Source: Saprospiraceae bacterium UBA1994 (lineage in GTDB: Bacteria > Bacteroidota > Bacteroidia > Chitinophagales > Saprospiraceae). From it: a stretch of 63,623 bases of DNA. The stretch is from contig DDCY01000006.1 of the NCBI GenBank assembly GCA_002335865.1, forward strand, positions 91,318-154,940. Direction: 5' to 3'. The first letter of the stretch is position 1. Every line of letters starts with the position of its first letter. The position numbers and the translations under genes were made by a program. The notes below the pieces were generated by a model. That model did no database searches and had not been told where the DNA came from. It saw nothing but the letters and a program-made list of their open reading frames with translations. Shown in pieces: positions 63,466 through 63,623 of the stretch.

Positions 63466-63623
63466 ATGTCAATTGATTTAAAATTCACTAGAAACATTGG
63501 TATTGCTGCTCACATTGACGCTGGTAAGACAACTACTACAGAAAGAGTATTGTATTACACAGGTATGAGCCACAAGATCGGAGAGGTACACGATGGTGCT
63601 GCCACTATGGATTGGATGGAGCA
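63466..63623 (+). CDS. fusA: Elongation factor G (5' part, cut by window end)
   Basis: The first 52 codons are present: MSIDLKFTRNIGIAAHIDAG, then KTTTTERVLYYTGMSHKIGE, including the G1/P-loop of the GTPase (AHIDAGKTTTTE) and the start of switch I (VHDGAATMDWME). EF-G drives ribosomal translocation. The gene runs off the window edge; nothing suggests damage. It starts 64 bp after rpsG, as in other str operons. Confidence 0.97.
   Translation, partial: MSIDLKFTRNIGIAAHIDAGKTTTTERVLYYTGMSHKIGEVHDGAATMDWME

Overview
The window is AT-rich chromosomal DNA of a Bacteroidota bacterium, most likely from the Saprospirales/Saprospiraceae or a close lineage. This rests on a complete type IX secretion/gliding core (porP-gldK-gldL-gldM-gldN), the alternative complex III operon (actABCDEF) followed by a caa3-type oxidase operon, a T9SS C-terminal sorting domain behind MopE-like repeats, and repeated TAnnTTTG promoter -7 boxes. 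The placement below phylum level is inference. I saw no insertion sequence, prophage or CRISPR array.

Layout. 1-6.7 kb: the 3' end of a tRNA with a terminator, then a leftward run (DUF3050 protein, SOUL heme-binding protein, small outer-membrane barrel, monomeric isocitrate dehydrogenase, YfcC-type transporter). 7-22.9 kb: housekeeping genes in both orientations (DUF349-like coiled-coil protein, RlmI-like rRNA methyltransferase, M23 peptidase, TPMT-like methyltransferase, folP, a secreted vanadium-haloperoxidase-like protein, UbiD-family decarboxylase, PNPOx-like protein, recQ, thyA). 23.3-38.7 kb: one long rightward respiratory block, actABCDEF-coxB-coxA-ctaB-coxC-coxC2-coxD, closed by a strong terminator. 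38.8-42.8 kb: oxidase-assembly and redox genes (Cys-less Sco-like protein, DUF420, a CPMC membrane peptide, two thioredoxin-fold proteins), a lipoprotein and pdxH. 42.8-48 kb: a beta-helix lipoprotein and a three-gene glycosyltransferase operon. 48.1-54 kb: porP and gldKLMN. 54.2-62.3 kb: MBL hydrolase, PorT-like barrel, lipoprotein, Ppx/GppA, a metal ABC permease fused to a DtxR-type regulator, rbfA, recG and a GNAT. 62.4 kb to the end: start of the str operon (rpsL, rpsG, fusA cut by the window edge).

How the genes work together. The Act complex oxidises menaquinol and passes electrons through c-type hemes to a cytochrome c oxidase encoded directly downstream; ctaB makes its heme O, and the following small genes occupy the place where CuA/CuB assembly factors normally lie. 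The GldKLMN/PorP machine is a proton-driven secretion and gliding apparatus that would export proteins such as the 1032-residue haloperoxidase-like protein, which carries the matching type A sorting domain.

Most notable observations: (1) cytochrome c oxidase subunit II fused to an OmpA-type peptidoglycan-binding domain with its key Asp and Arg intact; (2) a metal-ABC permease/DtxR fusion with the architecture of chlamydial YtgCR; (3) a Sco-like gene with no cysteine at all; (4) three genes whose -7 box lies exactly 4 nt before the ATG, predicting leaderless mRNAs; (5) a three-armed 15-bp repeat that can form two mutually exclusive hairpins ahead of a lipoprotein gene. Several gene starts are revised here because promoter boxes or conserved residues place them downstream of the longest possible start.
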